Shown here piece by piece: positions 34,772 through 44,753 of a stretch of 64,000 bases of DNA. Under the pieces are notes generated by a model. That model was not told the DNA's origin. It searched no databases and saw nothing but the letters and a program-made list of their open reading frames with translations. This stretch comes from Nitratireductor thuwali (GTDB taxonomy: Bacteria > Pseudomonadota > Alphaproteobacteria > Rhizobiales > Rhizobiaceae): NCBI RefSeq assembly GCF_036621415.1, contig NZ_CP030941.1, forward strand, positions 3,532,001-3,596,000, given 5' to 3'. Each line of letters begins with the position of its first letter. Positions within the stretch are counted from its first letter, which is position 1. The translations under genes were made by a program, and so were the position numbers.

Positions 34772-35194
34772 CGTGCTTTCCAAAAATGGCTTCCGTTTTC
34801 GGGCCGATGTTGCGGAAGACCGGTACTGCAAGCGTGTCATCCTCGAAACCATGGTGCTGCCGAACGAATTACGGTCCAGTTCGACGGGCTGCAAATGGCG
34901 CTTTTCCCTGCTTCCGGTCTCGCCTCGCCCGAACCCGAACATCGACGGGACCTCGATTTGCTTCGGCGGCGGTTTCCCCGACCCCAGGTCGGCTCCACTC
35001 TAGATCGGCCAGGGTGAAGAGCCGGTGAACGAAAGGTTAGCGCGGGCTGCCATCTTGTGCCAATAAGCACCCGCCTCGTTGTTCTTGCCGGCATTCGATG
35101 GCGAGACTATGGTGCCGCGCTTCGCAATGGGCTAGAAGCCCGGCAATATCGCGGCCGATGGGCCGTATCAGAGGAAGCCAAGGAGTTTCGGTCA
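34772..35194. other. Divergent spacer between slt and dapA
   Basis: About 420 bp with no gene that I can support. It should hold both promoters. There is AAGGAG before dapA at 35180. No obvious operator or hairpin was found. Confidence 0.5.
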
Positions 35195-36076
35195 ATGTTC
35201 AGGGGGTCCATCACAGCGCTCGTGACGCCGTTCAAGCAAGACGGCAGCCTGGACAAAGACGCCTTCCGTTCTTTCGTCGAGTGGCAGATCGAGGAGGGCT
35301 CGGCCGGGCTCGTGCCGGTCGGCACGACGGGCGAGTCGCCGACGCTGACCCATGACGAGCACCGGGAGGTGGTCAAGCTGTGCGTGGAAACCGCCGCCGG
35401 GCGCGTTCCGGTGATCGCCGGCGCTGGATCGAACTCGACGCGCGAGGCGATCGGTTTCGTGGAGCATGCCGAGACAGTGGGCGCGGACGCCGTTCTGGTG
35501 GTCACGCCCTATTACAACAAGCCCAACCAGCGCGGCCTGTACGAGCATTTCGCGGCGGTGGCGCGCTCCACCAGCCTGCCGATCATCATCTACAACATAC
35601 CGCCGCGCTCGGTCATCGACATGCTGCCGGAGACGATGGGCCGCCTTGCCGCCGACTTCTCCAACATCGTCGGCGTGAAGGATGCGACGGCCAAGGTCGA
35701 GCGGGTATCGGAGCAGCGGCTCGCCTGCGGCAAGGATTTCATTCAGCTCTCTGGCGAGGATGCCTCGGCGCTGGGCTTCAACGCGCATGGCGGCGTGGGA
35801 GCCATCTCGGTGACGGCCAATGTGGCGCCGCGCCTTTGCGCCGAGTTCCAGGAAGCCACGCTCAATGGCGACAAGGAGAAGGCGATCGACCTGCAGGACC
35901 GCCTGATGCCGCTGCACAAGGCGCTTTTCATCGAGCCTGGGCTTTGCGGCGCAAAATACGCGCTGTCGCGCCTCGGCAAGGTAGAGAACACCGTTCGCCT
36001 GCCGCTCGTGCCCGTGGAGGCTTCGACGGCGGAGCGCATCGACGCGGCGATGAAGCACGCCGGGTTGATGAACTAG
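35195..36076 (+). CDS. dapA: 4-hydroxy-tetrahydrodipicolinate synthase
   Basis: The product is 293 aa. It condenses pyruvate with aspartate semialdehyde, the committed step to diaminopimelate and lysine for peptidoglycan. The aldolase-barrel motifs are all there: [36 protein letters not shown] with the proton-relay Tyr133, and GVKDAT with Schiff-base Lys162. The start at 35195 gives the standard [14 protein letters not shown]-terminus. It is followed 58 bp later by smpB, the usual order in Hyphomicrobiales. Confidence 0.97.
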   Translation: MFRGSITALVTPFKQDGSLDKDAFRSFVEWQIEEGSAGLVPVGTTGESPTLTHDEHREVVKLCVETAAGRVPVIAGAGSNSTREAIGFVEHAETVGADAVLVVTPYYNKPNQRGLYEHFAAVARSTSLPIIIYNIPPRSVIDMLPETMGRLAADFSNIVGVKDATAKVERVSEQRLACGKDFIQLSGEDASALGFNAHGGVGAISVTANVAPRLCAEFQEATLNGDKEKAIDLQDRLMPLHKALFIEPGLCGAKYALSRLGKVENTVRLPLVPVEASTAERIDAAMKHAGLMN

Positions 36077-36134
36077 AGCGATTCCAGGAAAAGCGGGGTG
36101 CTGAACGAACGCGCCCCGCGCGCATTGGGAATTC

Positions 36135-36608
36135 ATGGCCAAGGAAAAGAACCCGAACATCAAGACGGTCGCGGAAAACCGCAAGGCGCGTTTCTCCTAC
36201 GAGGTGGCCGACACGCTGGAGGCCGGCCTGGTGCTGACCGGCACCGAGGTGAAATCGCTGCGCGAGGGACACGCCAACATCCAGGAATCCTACGCCTCGG
36301 TCGAAGGCGGAGAGGTTTGGCTGATCAACGCGCATATCCCGGAATATTTCGCCGGCAACCGCTTCAATCACGAGCCGCGCCGCAAGCGAAAGCTGCTGGT
36401 CTCGAGAAAGGAGATCGCGCGGCTTTCCCAGGCCGTGGACCGTGACGGCATGACCATGGTGCCGCTGAAGATGTATTTCAACGAACGCGGCATCGCCAAG
36501 CTCCAGCTGGCGGTCGCCCGAGGCAAGAAGCTTCACGACAAGCGCGAGACCGCGAAGCAGCGCGACTGGAACAGGGAGAAGGCGCGGCTGTTGAAGGAGA
36601 AGGGGTGA
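36135..36608 (+). CDS. smpB: SsrA-binding protein (trans-translation)
   Basis: The product is 157 aa, the normal length. It binds tmRNA and brings it to stalled ribosomes. Visible features are [44 protein letters not shown] and the basic C-terminal tail [19 protein letters not shown]. It lies in the dapA–smpB pair; no ssrA gene was seen in this window. Confidence 0.96.
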   Translation: MAKEKNPNIKTVAENRKARFSYEVADTLEAGLVLTGTEVKSLREGHANIQESYASVEGGEVWLINAHIPEYFAGNRFNHEPRRKRKLLVSRKEIARLSQAVDRDGMTMVPLKMYFNERGIAKLQLAVARGKKLHDKRETAKQRDWNREKARLLKEKG

Positions 36609-36664
36609 ATGGTATTGGTGCCGGCGATGTTCATCCGGGCAAGTCGAACCCAGAGGGGGACCAT

Positions 36665-37333
36665 TCACCATTCACCCAAAAACTCCCTCACCCTCCCGAA
36701 CACCTCCACGAACATCTCTTCCGTCAGCCGGCCCGTATTCGTGTTGTAGCGTGAGCAGTGGTAGGAGGCGAACAGGCGCAGCCGGCCGCAATCGTGCTCG
36801 CAGCCATGGCTGAAGGGATGGTCCTTCACGGCGAGCCCGAGCGCGCGGACCGTGGACTGATGCGCGATGGTTCCGAGCGAAACGATGGCTTCGATGTTGG
36901 GAAAGCGCTCGATCGTCGGCACGAAGAAGTGCTGCCGGCAGGTGCGGATCTCGCTGCCGACGGGCTTGTTCTCCGGCGGCACGCAGCGCACGGCGTTGGT
37001 GATGGCGGCGTCGACCAGTTCCAGCCCGTCGTCCGGCCGTGCCTCGAAGCGTCCGCGGGCAAAGCCGAACCGCTCCAGCGTGCCATAAAGCAGCGTTCCG
37101 GCGTAATCGCCGGTGAAGGGCCTGCCGGTGCGGTTGGCCCCGCGCAGGCCCGGCGCGAGCCCGACGATCAGAAGCCGCGCCTTTTCGTCGCCTTCGGCGG
37201 GCGCGAAAGTGGGCACCGGCGCATTGTGCCATCCGGGCTCGCGCGTGCGCCATTCGGCGATGAAGTCATGCAGGCGTGGACAAAGGGGGCAGTCTCTCGG
37301 CGGCTCGCTGCCGTCTTCGGACGAAATGCTCAT
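36665..37333 (-). CDS. Type-5 (UDGb-type) uracil-DNA glycosylase
   Basis: The product is 222 aa. It removes uracil or other deaminated bases from DNA. The family-5 motif GLAPGLRGANRTGRPFTGD lacks the polar catalytic Asp/Asn of other UDG families, as expected for UDGb. The C-terminal motif is SYHCSRYNTNTGRLT. Cys residues in CPLCPRL, CVPP, CRQH and CEHDCG suit a 4Fe–4S cluster. Its start overlaps the stop of the NYN-domain gene by 4 bp, so both are expressed together. It converges on smpB; GTGAATGGT (36605) and ACCATTCAC (36660) form a possible loose hairpin between them. Confidence 0.9.
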   Translation of the reverse strand: MSISSEDGSEPPRDCPLCPRLHDFIAEWRTREPGWHNAPVPTFAPAEGDEKARLLIVGLAPGLRGANRTGRPFTGDYAGTLLYGTLERFGFARGRFEARPDDGLELVDAAITNAVRCVPPENKPVGSEIRTCRQHFFVPTIERFPNIEAIVSLGTIAHQSTVRALGLAVKDHPFSHGCEHDCGRLRLFASYHCSRYNTNTGRLTEEMFVEVFGRVREFLGEW

Positions 37334-37914
37334 TCAATATCATTGTTCTCGTAGTCATCGGCCTCGGGGCGACGCAGCGGCCGTTCCGCCGGATCGCGCC
37401 CGATTTCCGCCTGAAGCGATGCAAGGTCGATATAGTTGTCGGCCTGCCGGCGCAATTCGTCCGAGATCATCGGCGGCTGCGACTTTATGGTCGATACGAT
37501 GCTGACCTTGCGGCCCTTGCGCTGCAGCGCTTCAACCAGCGTCCGGAAATCGCCGTCGCCGGAAAAGAGGACATAGTGATCGACGACATCGCAGAGCTCG
37601 AGCGCATCGATGGCCAGTTCAATGTCCATATTGCCCTTGATCTTGCGGCGGCCGGTGGAATCGGTGAATTCCTTGGCCGGCTTGGTCACCACCTTGTAGC
37701 CATTATAGTCGAGCCAATCGATCAGCGGCCGGATCGACGAGTATTCCTGATCCTCCACAAGGGCGGTGTAATAGTAGGCCCGCAGAAGATAGGCCTTCTG
37801 CTGGAAGCTGGAGAGAAGCTTCCGGTAGTCGATATCAAAGCCGAGCGATCTCGATGTGGCGTAAAGATTAGCCCCGTCGATGAACAGAGCGATCTTTTCG
37901 CGTGGGTCAAACAT
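37330..37914 (-). CDS. NYN-domain (LabA/DUF88-like) putative ribonuclease
   Basis: The product is 194 aa with a PIN-like NYN fold: the N-terminal acidic motif ALFIDGANLY, then NMDIELAIDALEL and HYVLFSGDGDFRTLVEAL, together providing the conserved Asp residues for metal binding. The tail is acidic (EADDYENNDIE). The start at 37914 gives the family-typical MFDPREKIALFIDG; the open frame reaches 38010. First gene of a two-gene operon with the UDG. Its RNA target is unknown. Confidence 0.88.
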   Translation of the reverse strand: MFDPREKIALFIDGANLYATSRSLGFDIDYRKLLSSFQQKAYLLRAYYYTALVEDQEYSSIRPLIDWLDYNGYKVVTKPAKEFTDSTGRRKIKGNMDIELAIDALELCDVVDHYVLFSGDGDFRTLVEALQRKGRKVSIVSTIKSQPPMISDELRRQADNYIDLASLQAEIGRDPAERPLRRPEADDYENNDIE

Positions 37915-38245
37915 GTTCAAATATCCTTCGTGGCAATGGGCTGCGCAGACAAAACCGGCATGCTCCAAACTGCTGTCGGCGCATGTACCATCCATCATAT
38001 CTGCTGACATAGTGCGGACTTGTTTTCATTCCAATGCCAATTAAATTGTAAACGTCAATCATGGTTGACGCGAATCTTGATCCTTACGGCAAAAAAACCG
38101 CGCGCGGCCATGATTGGTTCCATGGCCGGGCAAAGGCGAAAGCCGTCTTTGTCGGCGCTCAGGGCGAAATTCCTTGAATCGCGCGCGCCAAAAAGCTATG
38201 GGACCGCAAGATTTCCGGAAATTCGAAGCATGAAAGGGGCAAGCC
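37915..38245. other. Divergent spacer between NYN gene and rpoZ
   Basis: No gene was supported here. It is AT-richer than the surroundings. An inverted repeat CGTCAA-TCATGG-TTGACG at 38053–38070 could be a regulator site, and the region must carry the rpoZ promoter. Confidence 0.5.
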
Positions 38246-38644
38246 ATGGCCCGTGTTACCGTTGAGGACTGCATCGACAAGGTCGAAAACCGTTTCGACC
38301 TCGTTCTGCTTGCAAGCCACAGGGCGCGCCAGATATCCCAGGGCGAGGCGATCATGGTGGATCGCGACAACGACAAGAATCCTGTCGTTGCCCTGCGCGA
38401 GATCGCCGAGGAGACGCTGTCGCCGGGCGATCTGAAGGAAGCGCTGATCCACTCGCTGCAGAAGCATGTCGAGGTCGACGAGCCCGAGGCGGACCTGCCG
38501 GCGATCGGCGACCAGGCCGAGACCGTGACCGCCGAGGCCGACCGGCCCGAGGAGGAGCCCGTCTCCTTCGACCGCATGAGCGAGGAAGATCTGCTGGCCG
38601 GCATCGAGGGGCTTGTGCCGCCGGAAAAAAGCGACGACTTTTAG
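38246..38644 (+). CDS. rpoZ: RNA polymerase omega subunit
   Basis: The product is 132 aa. It binds the beta' subunit and helps assemble core RNA polymerase, and contributes to ppGpp sensing. The conserved N-terminal part is [19 protein letters not shown], then [11 protein letters not shown] and [11 protein letters not shown]. The acidic C-terminal extension after residue 75 is usual in alphaproteobacteria. AAGGGG precedes the ATG. It is followed by rsh, the common order. Confidence 0.97.
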   Translation: MARVTVEDCIDKVENRFDLVLLASHRARQISQGEAIMVDRDNDKNPVVALREIAEETLSPGDLKEALIHSLQKHVEVDEPEADLPAIGDQAETVTAEADRPEEEPVSFDRMSEEDLLAGIEGLVPPEKSDDF

Positions 38645-38654
38645 TCCGTCGGAG

Positions 38655-38680
38655 CGCCGCTCTTTCGTGGCGGCGTTTTC
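38655..38680 (+). terminator. Terminator after rpoZ
   Basis: A 6-bp stem CGCCGC / GCGGCG with a 9-nt loop is followed by TTTT, 11 bp after the stop. It is short, so read-through to rsh is likely. Confidence 0.5.
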
Positions 38681-38761
38681 ATGCCTATTTTCAGAAGATG
38701 CGCCGCGCGGCCGACGTGGCGCATTTTTTGCGTTTGAGGATCAAGCCGGGAGTCGTTGCCC

Positions 38762-41008
38762 ATGATGCGTCAGTATGAGCTTGTCGAGCGCGTGCAGCGC
38801 TACAAGCCGGACGTGAATGAGGCGCTTCTCAACAAGGCCTACGTCTATGCCATGCAGAAGCATGGTCATCAGACGCGGGCCTCGGGCGATCCCTATTTCT
38901 CGCATCCGCTCGAAGTCGCGGCCATCCTCACCGACATGCACCTCGACGAGGCGACCATCGCGGTGGCGCTTCTGCACGACACGATCGAGGACACCAGCGC
39001 CACGCGCTCGGAGATCGACGAGCTTTTCGGCGACGATATCGGCAGCCTGGTCGAGGGCCTGACCAAGCTCAGGAAGCTCGACCTCGTCTCCAAGAAGGCG
39101 GCCCAGGCGGAAAACCTGCGCAAGCTCCTGCTGGCGATCTCGCAGGATGTGCGGGTGCTTCTGGTCAAGCTCGCCGACCGTCTCCACAATATGCGCACGC
39201 TCGACCATGTGCCGGTGCACAAGCGGCTGCGCATCGCCGAGGAGACGATGGAGATCTATGCGCCGCTGGCCGGCCGCATGGGCATGCAGGACATGCGCGA
39301 GGAACTGGAGGAACTGGCCTTCCGCTACATCAACCCGGAAGCCTTCCGTACCGTCACTGAACGGCTCGCCGATCTTTTCGAGCGCAATCGCGGCGTCATC
39401 GGCGAGATCGAGAGCTCCCTTGCCGAGCTGTTCGAGAAGAACGCGATCAAGGCAACCGTCAAGAGCCGCCAGAAGAAGCCCTGGTCCGTCTTCAAGAAGA
39501 TGGAAACCAAGGCGCTCTCCTTCGAGCAGCTTTCGGACATCTTCGGCTTTCGCGTCGTCGTGGACACGGTCGAGGACTGCTACCGCGCGCTGGGGGCCAT
39601 CCATTCCACCTGGTCGATGGTGCCCGGCCGCTTCAAGGACTACATCTCCACGCCCAAGCAGAACGACTACCGCTCCATCCACACGACGATCGTCGGGCCG
39701 TCCCGCCAGCGCGTGGAACTGCAGATACGCACCCACGAGATGGAAACGGTGGCCGAGTACGGCGTGGCGGCCCACACGCTCTACAAGGATTTCGGCTCCA
39801 AGACGAAGGATGGCGGCCACAAGATATCCAAGGACACCAACGCCTATGCCTGGCTGCGCCGAACGATCGAGGCGCTTTCGGAAGGCGACAATCCGGAGGA
39901 GTTCCTCGAGAACACCAAGCTGGAGCTGTTCCAGGACCAGGTCTTCTGCTTCACGCCGAAAGGGCGGCTGATCGCGCTGCCGCGCGGGGCAACGCCCATC
40001 GATTTCGCCTATGCGGTCCACACGGATGTCGGCGATACCTGCGTCGGCGCGAAGGTCAACGGCCGCATCATGCCCCTGATGACGGAGCTGAAGAACGGCG
40101 ACGAGGTCGACATCATCCGCTCGAAGGCGCAGGTGCCGCCGGCGGCCTGGGAATCCGTCGTCGTCACCGGCAAGGCACGCTCGGCCATCCGGCGCGCCAC
40201 GCGCAACGCCGTGCGAAAGCAATATTCGGGCCTGGGCGCGCGCATTCTCGAACGCGCCTTCGAGCGCGCCGGCAAGCCGTGGAACAAGGAGTCCCTGAAA
40301 CCCGTCCTGCATCGTCTGGCGCGCAAGGATGTCGACGATGTGCTTGCCGCCGTGGGCCGGGGCGAGCTGACCTCGCAGGATGTCGTCCACGCCGTCTTTC
40401 CCGACTACAAGGACGAGCGCGTCACCCAGAACCCCAAGGCGCGGGAGGAGGGATGGTTCAACCTGCGCAACGCCGCCGGCATGCTGTTTCAGATACCGGG
40501 CCGTTCCTCGCGCAGGAAATCCCGTCAGAGCAAGGAGACGGTGCCAGCCGGCGAGAACGGGGCGCTGCCCATCCGTGGCGTCAGCGGCGATCTGCCGGTG
40601 CGCTTTGCCCCGGAAGGCGCGGTGCCGGGCGACCGCATCGTGGGCATATTGCAGCCGGGCTCCGGCATAACGATCTATCCCATCCAGTCGCCATCGCTGA
40701 CCGCCTTCGACGATCAGCCCGAGCGCTGGATCGATGTGCGCTGGGACATCGACGAGCACATGAAGGAGCGCTTTCCCGCGCGCCTTTCGGTGACCGCGAT
40801 CAACGAGCCGGGCTCGCTTGCCGAAATCGCCCAGATGATCGCCTCCAACGACGCCAACATCCACATGCTGTCCATGGCGCGCACCGCGCCCGATTTCACC
40901 GAAATGATCTTCGACCTGGAGGTCTGGGACCTGAAGCATCTGAACCGGCTGATCTCGCAGCTGAAGGAGGCGCCCTGCGTGTCCGAGGTGCGCCGCGTCA
41001 ATGGCTGA
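38762..41008 (+). CDS. rsh: Bifunctional (p)ppGpp synthetase/hydrolase (Rsh/RelA-SpoT)
   Basis: The product is 748 aa. It makes and degrades ppGpp for the stringent response. The HD hydrolase domain has YFSHPLEVA, LLHDTIEDT and KLADRLHNMRTL. The synthetase domain has DIFGFRVVVDTVEDCY and PKQNDYRSIHTTI. A TGS domain (VFCFTPKGRLIALPRGATP) and a C-terminal ACT domain (LSVTAINEPGSLAEIAQMIA) complete the long-form layout. The hydrolase motifs are intact, as required for the single Rsh of Hyphomicrobiales. The first ATG at 38762 was chosen (GGGAG upstream); 38765 is also possible. Confidence 0.96.
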   Translation: MMRQYELVERVQRYKPDVNEALLNKAYVYAMQKHGHQTRASGDPYFSHPLEVAAILTDMHLDEATIAVALLHDTIEDTSATRSEIDELFGDDIGSLVEGLTKLRKLDLVSKKAAQAENLRKLLLAISQDVRVLLVKLADRLHNMRTLDHVPVHKRLRIAEETMEIYAPLAGRMGMQDMREELEELAFRYINPEAFRTVTERLADLFERNRGVIGEIESSLAELFEKNAIKATVKSRQKKPWSVFKKMETKALSFEQLSDIFGFRVVVDTVEDCYRALGAIHSTWSMVPGRFKDYISTPKQNDYRSIHTTIVGPSRQRVELQIRTHEMETVAEYGVAAHTLYKDFGSKTKDGGHKISKDTNAYAWLRRTIEALSEGDNPEEFLENTKLELFQDQVFCFTPKGRLIALPRGATPIDFAYAVHTDVGDTCVGAKVNGRIMPLMTELKNGDEVDIIRSKAQVPPAAWESVVVTGKARSAIRRATRNAVRKQYSGLGARILERAFERAGKPWNKESLKPVLHRLARKDVDDVLAAVGRGELTSQDVVHAVFPDYKDERVTQNPKAREEGWFNLRNAAGMLFQIPGRSSRRKSRQSKETVPAGENGALPIRGVSGDLPVRFAPEGAVPGDRIVGILQPGSGITIYPIQSPSLTAFDDQPERWIDVRWDIDEHMKERFPARLSVTAINEPGSLAEIAQMIASNDANIHMLSMARTAPDFTEMIFDLEVWDLKHLNRLISQLKEAPCVSEVRRVNG

Positions 41009-41214
41009 GCGGCGTCACCTGGAACAATGGGCGCCGCATTCTCCTTGCGTGTAAAAGACGCACTGCGTCCTAATGTCATCGATCCGCCTTGCTCATGCGG
41101 CATGGCCGTCTCTATATCGAGGGGGGCTCTTGGCATTGCCACGGGAACGCAGTGTTAACGGCCAGGATTTACAGTATCGGGGCGGGGCGCTCCGGTGGGT
41201 GGTATATGACGGCA

Positions 41215-41808
41215 ATGTTGTTTCGACGCAGGAAAAGCGCTGATTTTTGGGAACGTTTGAGGACGATGGTCTGGCCGCGCCGGTCGTTCCTTCGGTCCGC
41301 GCAATATTTCACCAAACGCGCGCTTCGCCTGCGCGCCACGCCTCATGCCATTGCCGCGGGCATCGCCGCCGGCGTCTTCGCCTCGTTCACGCCTTTTCTC
41401 GGCTTTCATTTCCTCCTGGCCGCTGCGCTGGCCTGGGTGCTGGGCGGCAATGTCGTGGCCTCGGCGATCGGCACCGCGGTCGGCAATCCGCTGACCTTTC
41501 CGTTCATCTGGGGTGCGACGCTGCAACTGGGCAAAGCGATACTTCACGGCGCCCATCCCGGTCCGCACATGCCGGTGGACCTTGGCCGCGCGCTGCGGCA
41601 CCTGGAATTCTCCCAGCTATGGGAGCCCTTGATAAAACCCATGGCCGTCGGCGCCTTGCCGCTCGGACTGGCCGTCGGGCTGATCTTCTATTTCCTGACG
41701 CGATGGACGGTCATCGCCTTCCGCGAGCAGCGGCGCAAGCGGCTGGCCGAAAGAGCCCGGAGGCGCGCTGAAATGCAATCGCGAACCGCAACGGCGACGG
41801 CAGGCTGA
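41215..41808 (+). CDS. DUF2062 inner-membrane protein
   Basis: The product is about 197 aa with three or four hydrophobic segments. The conserved DUF2062 core is [20 protein letters not shown] followed by [19 protein letters not shown] and [15 protein letters not shown]. The C-terminus is basic. The start at 41215 gives the family-like [15 protein letters not shown]; 41206 adds three residues. The stop overlaps the acpS start (TGATG). Function unknown, but its place between rsh and acpS is conserved in the order. Confidence 0.87.
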   Translation: MLFRRRKSADFWERLRTMVWPRRSFLRSAQYFTKRALRLRATPHAIAAGIAAGVFASFTPFLGFHFLLAAALAWVLGGNVVASAIGTAVGNPLTFPFIWGATLQLGKAILHGAHPGPHMPVDLGRALRHLEFSQLWEPLIKPMAVGALPLGLAVGLIFYFLTRWTVIAFREQRRKRLAERARRRAEMQSRTATATAG

Positions 41809-42209
41809 TGATTATCGGGCTGGGAAGCGATCTGATCGATATCAGGCGCGTGGCCAAGACGCTGGAGCGCCACGAGCACCGCTTCACCCGGCGGGTTTTC
41901 ACCGATATCGAGCGCGCGAAATCCGACCGCAGGCGGGAGAGGGCGGCATCCTACGCCAAGCGCTTCGCCGCCAAGGAGGCCTGCTCGAAGGCGCTCGGCA
42001 CGGGGATTTCGCGCGGCGTCTACTGGCGCGACATGGGCGTGGTCAACCTGCCGGGCGGCAAGCCGACCATGATGCTCACCGGCGGCGCGGCCGAACGCCT
42101 GCGTGAGATGATGCCCGACAGGCACCATCCGCTTGTCCATCTGACCATCACGGACGATTATCCGCTGGCCCAGGCCTTCGTCATAATCGAGGCGGTGCCC
42201 GATTATTGA
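41808..42209 (+). CDS. acpS: Holo-[acyl-carrier-protein] synthase
   Basis: The product is 133 aa. It transfers 4'-phosphopantetheine from CoA to acyl carrier protein. Visible motifs are [15 protein letters not shown] with the metal Asp, and [17 protein letters not shown] with the metal Glu. The C-terminus [20 protein letters not shown] is typical. Translation is coupled to the DUF2062 gene by a 1-nt overlap. Confidence 0.96.
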   Translation: MIIGLGSDLIDIRRVAKTLERHEHRFTRRVFTDIERAKSDRRRERAASYAKRFAAKEACSKALGTGISRGVYWRDMGVVNLPGGKPTMMLTGGAAERLREMMPDRHHPLVHLTITDDYPLAQAFVIIEAVPDY

Positions 42210-42346
42210 CACACCGCCATGCTGCGGCCTGTCCCCAGGCCCCAACGGGCGCCTTCCCACATTGCCCCGCCTGGCGTCAGCCGGTAAGAGGGACACCAGA
42301 CAGAGGCCGCGAGCACGCGATTCCGTGGCCGGAAACCGAGGACGAC

Positions 42347-43096
42347 ATGAGCGTGGCTGAAAAATCCAAGAAGAAGGCCGGTGGACTGGGCGAGACCGTC
42401 AGCGTGATTGTGCAGGCGCTGCTCCTGGCGCTGGTTATCCGCACATTCCTGTTTCAGCCTTTTTCCATTCCTTCCGGCTCCATGCGCCCGACGCTCCTGG
42501 AGGGGGACTATCTGTTCGTGACGAAGTGGGCCTATGGCTATTCGCGCCATTCGCTGCCCTTTTCGCCGCCCATCTTCTCAGGCCGCATCTTCGGTTCGGC
42601 GCCGGAACGCGGCGACGTGGCCGTGTTCAAGCTGCCGACGAACACCTCCATCGACTACATCAAGCGGGTCATCGGCCTGCCGGGTGACCGCATCCAGATG
42701 CGCGAGGGCGTTCTGCACATCAATGGCGAGCCGGTGGAGCGGGAAAAGCTCGGCGTTATCGACGATCCCGACATCACCGAAATGACGCGCCCGGTGGACG
42801 TTTACCGCGAAACGCTGCCGAACGGCGTTTCCTACGAAACGCTCGATCTTTCGCCCAATTCCATCGGCGACGATACGCGCGAATTCGTCGTGCCCGAAGG
42901 CCATTATTTCATGATGGGCGACAACCGCGACAACTCCACCGACAGCCGCTTCTCGGTCGGCTTCGTGCCGGCGGAGAACCTGGTTGGCCGCGCCAATGTC
43001 ATCTTCTTCTCCATCGCCGGCGGCGCAAGCCCGCTCGAGCTTTGGAAATGGCCCACGGAGATGCGGCCCGGGCGCATTCTCAACTGGGTAGACTGA
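42347..43096 (+). CDS. lepB: Signal peptidase I
   Basis: The product is a 249-aa membrane protease that removes signal peptides. One N-terminal helix (VSVIVQALLLALVIRTFLF) is followed by PSGSMRPTLLEGD with nucleophile Ser45 and YIKRVIGLPGDRI with general base Lys106, then GHYFMMGDNRDNSTDSR. The start at 42347 is the first in-frame ATG giving the compact N-terminus. Its stop overlaps rnc (TGATG). Confidence 0.96.
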   Translation: MSVAEKSKKKAGGLGETVSVIVQALLLALVIRTFLFQPFSIPSGSMRPTLLEGDYLFVTKWAYGYSRHSLPFSPPIFSGRIFGSAPERGDVAVFKLPTNTSIDYIKRVIGLPGDRIQMREGVLHINGEPVEREKLGVIDDPDITEMTRPVDVYRETLPNGVSYETLDLSPNSIGDDTREFVVPEGHYFMMGDNRDNSTDSRFSVGFVPAENLVGRANVIFFSIAGGASPLELWKWPTEMRPGRILNWVD

Positions 43097-43815
43097 TGAC
43101 CGGCAAGCGCCTCACCGGCGAGGAACTCGCCGAGGCCGTCGAAAGGCGCACCGGCATTGCCTTTCACCAGAAGGGGCTTTTGCTGGAAGCGCTGACGCAT
43201 GCCAGCGCGCGCGGCGCCAAGGGCTCGGACTATCAGCGTCTCGAATTTCTGGGCGACCGGGTTCTCGGCCTCGTGGTCGCCGAAATGCTCTATCACGCGT
43301 TCCCCGACGCGCCGGAAGGCGAGCTGTCGGTGCGGCTCAACGCGCTGGTCAACGCCGAGACGCTGGCCGAGGTCACCGACGACCTGGGCCTCGACGAACT
43401 CATCCATATCGGCAGCGACCTGAAGGCCCTGGCAGCGCGCAAGCAGGTGAACCTGCGCTCGGACGTGATGGAAGCCTTGATCGCGGTGATCTATCTGCAG
43501 GACGGGCTTGAGGCCGCGCGGCGCTTTATCCACGCCAACTGGGAAAATCGCTCACGCAGGCCGCTGGCGGCGCGACAGGACCCCAAGACCGCGCTCCAGG
43601 AATGGGCCCATCAGGTATCGGGCGCGGCGCCCGAATATGTGGTTGAAAGCCGCGAAGGACCGGATCATGATCCCGTGTTCACCGTTGCCGTGAACATCAA
43701 GGGCTACGGGGGCGGGCGCGGCAGGGGCCGGTCCAAGCGCGAGGCCGAGCAGGTGGCGGCGACCGAAATCCTCATACGCGAAGGCGTCTGGCAGAAGGCG
43801 GAAGGCGCGTCATGA
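43096..43815 (+). CDS. rnc: Ribonuclease III
   Basis: The product is a 239-aa double-strand RNA endonuclease for rRNA and mRNA processing. The signature QRLEFLGDRVLGLVVAEML carries the metal-binding Glu/Asp, a second acidic site is in LRSDVMEALIAVIYL, and a C-terminal dsRNA-binding domain runs from KTALQEWAHQ to the end. It overlaps lepB by 1 nt and era by 4 nt, so lepB–rnc–era form one coupled unit. Confidence 0.96.
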   Translation: MTGKRLTGEELAEAVERRTGIAFHQKGLLLEALTHASARGAKGSDYQRLEFLGDRVLGLVVAEMLYHAFPDAPEGELSVRLNALVNAETLAEVTDDLGLDELIHIGSDLKALAARKQVNLRSDVMEALIAVIYLQDGLEAARRFIHANWENRSRRPLAARQDPKTALQEWAHQVSGAAPEYVVESREGPDHDPVFTVAVNIKGYGGGRGRGRSKREAEQVAATEILIREGVWQKAEGAS

Positions 43816-44735
43816 CCGACGAGAAGCCCGTCGAGACCCCGGCGGACACGCGCTCCGGCTTCGTCGCGCTGATCGGCGCGACCAATGCCGGCAAGTCGAC
43901 GCTGCTCAACCAGCTGGTCGGCGCCAAGGTCTCCATCGTCACCCACAAGGTGCAGACGACGCGCGCACTGGTGCGCGGCATCGCCACAAGGGACAGGACG
44001 CAGATCGTTTTCATCGACACGCCCGGTATTTTCCGGCCGCGCCGCCGGCTGGACAAGGCGATGGTCAACACCGCCTGGGGCGGCGCGCGCGATGCCGACA
44101 TCATCGCGCTTCTGGTCGATGCCGAACGCGGCATCCGCGGCGATGCGGACGCGATCCTCGACAGCCTGGCCGAGGTGCGCCAGCCGAAGATCCTGATCCT
44201 CAACAAGATCGACCGCGTCAAGCGCGAGGCGCTTCTGGCACTGGCGGCGAAGGCCAATGAACGCGTCGCCTTCGACCGCACCTTCATGGTTTCGGCACTG
44301 ACGGGATCGGGCTGCGGCGACCTTCTCGACTATTTCGCCGAGAGCCTGCCGCAGGGCCCGTGGTACTATCCGGAAGACCAGATCTCGGACCTGCCGATGC
44401 GGCAGCTCGCCGCCGAGATCACGCGGGAGAAGCTGTTCCTGCGCCTCCACCAGGAACTTCCCTACGCCACCCATGTGGAAACGGAAAAGTGGGAGGAGCG
44501 GAAGGACGGCTCCGTGCGCATCGAGCAGGTGATCTATGTCGAGCGCGACAGCCAGAAGAAGATCGTCCTCGGACACAAGGGCACAGCCATCCGCGCCATC
44601 GGCCAGGCCGCGCGCGAGGAGATCGCCGAGATCCTCGAGCAGAAGGTGCACCTGTTCCTGTTCGTCAAGGTGCGCGAGAACTGGAGCAATGATCCCGAGC
44701 GCTATCGCGAAATGGGGCTTGAATTCCCGCATTGA
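43812..44735 (+). CDS. era: GTPase Era
   Basis: The product is a 307-aa GTPase needed for 16S rRNA maturation and 30S assembly. G motifs are GATNAGKST (P-loop), DTPG in FIDTPGIF, NKID in ILNKIDR. The KH domain is at VILGHKGTAI-like text (IVLGHKGTAIRAIGQAAREE). The start is fixed by ATGA overlap with rnc. Confidence 0.97.
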   Translation: MTDEKPVETPADTRSGFVALIGATNAGKSTLLNQLVGAKVSIVTHKVQTTRALVRGIATRDRTQIVFIDTPGIFRPRRRLDKAMVNTAWGGARDADIIALLVDAERGIRGDADAILDSLAEVRQPKILILNKIDRVKREALLALAAKANERVAFDRTFMVSALTGSGCGDLLDYFAESLPQGPWYYPEDQISDLPMRQLAAEITREKLFLRLHQELPYATHVETEKWEERKDGSVRIEQVIYVERDSQKKIVLGHKGTAIRAIGQAAREEIAEILEQKVHLFLFVKVRENWSNDPERYREMGLEFPH

Positions 44736-44753
44736 GGGGCTGATACCGGGACC

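Noticed and set aside
31448..35017. A 1189-codon plus-strand open frame antisense to the alpha/beta hydrolase and slt genes
   Set aside because: Same reason: it spans two unrelated genes and an intergenic gap, and its composition is that of a GC-rich shadow frame.
41009..41037. GCGGCG / CGCCGC hairpin after rsh as a terminator
   Set aside because: The stem is 6 bp with a 17-nt loop and no T-tract, which is too weak to call.
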